In this document: positions 63,963 to 64,000 of the stretch, one piece after another | Layout: each line of letters starts with the position of its first letter | Position numbering within the stretch: the first letter of the stretch is position 1 | Source: Elusimicrobia bacterium UBA5214 | GTDB lineage: Bacteria; Elusimicrobiota; UBA5214 | Assembly (NCBI GenBank): GCA_002412545.1 | Contig: DHVG01000025.1 | Location: 11,387 to 75,386, forward strand | Length of the DNA: 64,000 bases | Direction: 5' to 3' | Position numbers and translations under genes: made by a program | The notes under the pieces: generated by a model | Told to the model about the DNA's origin: nothing | Database searches by the model: none | What the model saw: only the letters and a program-made list of their open reading frames with translations

Positions 63963-64000
63963 ACAGAGAACATGAACACCGTTTCTACGAAGCTTTAGCG

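Noticed and set aside
1..64000. CRISPR arrays
   Set aside because: Direct repeats of about 25-37 bp with uniform spacers were not seen; the tandem arrays have 7-9 bp units without spacers. No cas genes.
1..64000. tRNA or rRNA genes
   Set aside because: I found no cloverleaf with a TTCGA-type arm or rRNA-like conserved stretches in the gaps. A tRNA search program would settle it.

Overview
The window is 64 kb of AT-rich (well under 50 % GC by eye), gene-dense bacterial chromosome. It has Gram-negative-type and core bacterial genes (MltG, DegP/HtrA, type IV pilin-like proteins, RNase G, GatCAB, MetG, Tmk, HolB, MoaA/MoaC, HU) but no ribosomal or tRNA genes that would fix its taxonomy. Mixed family affinities, short intergenic gaps and the repeat load suggest an uncultivated candidate-phylum bacterium; I cannot name the phylum. 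Nearly all genes lie on the minus strand. The plus-strand exceptions are an IS3 element, a sensor-kinase/LysM pair and a restriction-modification (R-M) operon.

Layout. 1-7.6 kb: tldD (partial), nitroreductase-like, mltG, ruvX and polysaccharide deacetylase in one operon behind a consensus promoter, then thpR, DUF72, nitronate monooxygenase, cinA and DUF3467. 7.8-11.5 kb: accessory block with a DUF4143 ATPase, a DUF4209 remnant, an IS3 element, a truncated phospholipase-D-like gene and a 57-residue RadC-N-like protein. 11.6-17.7 kb: thrC followed by a complete branched-chain amino-acid ABC transporter (livJ, H, M, G, F). 17.7-20.4 kb: TdeIII-type R-M genes lying between thrC and hom. 20.4-25 kb: hom, aminotransferase, HU, rng. 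25.2-31.7 kb: bioY, gatB, gatA, cyclophilin-like, galT, gatC, macro domain. 31.7-34.7 kb: three genes with two DNA methyltransferases flanking an unrecognised protein. 34.8-42.5 kb: uvrD/pcrA diverging from a histidine kinase and a LysM/FecR protein, then degP. 42.5-53 kb: GH57-like secreted protein, radical SAM protein, metG, ricT, holB, tmk and three pilin-like genes. 53-60 kb: Rossmann protein, argH, moaC, moaA, a two-repeat small protein, lysine 2,3-aminomutase, an HTH protein and an ATP-grasp ligase. 60.4-64 kb: MvaI/BcnI-type R-M system with two methyltransferases and a small regulator, then a GIY-YIG protein.

The most striking property is the repeat ecology. Short palindromes, and tandem arrays of four or five degenerate 7-9 bp units, occur between genes and also in frame inside housekeeping genes (gatA, gatB, uvrD, cinA, thrC, hom, holB, tmk, moaC, bioY, macro). 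They add apparent extra loops at places where the families normally have short turns. Several palindromes sit at the centre of another palindrome, and in two cases an empty counterpart is visible in this window. A second theme is promoters of near-consensus sigma-70 type (17 bp spacer) whose -10 box lies only 4-9 bp from the start codon, which predicts leaderless mRNAs. A third is three separate DNA modification systems and the wreck of a further defence-like locus in 64 kb. All functional names come from motif recognition by eye, not from a search.
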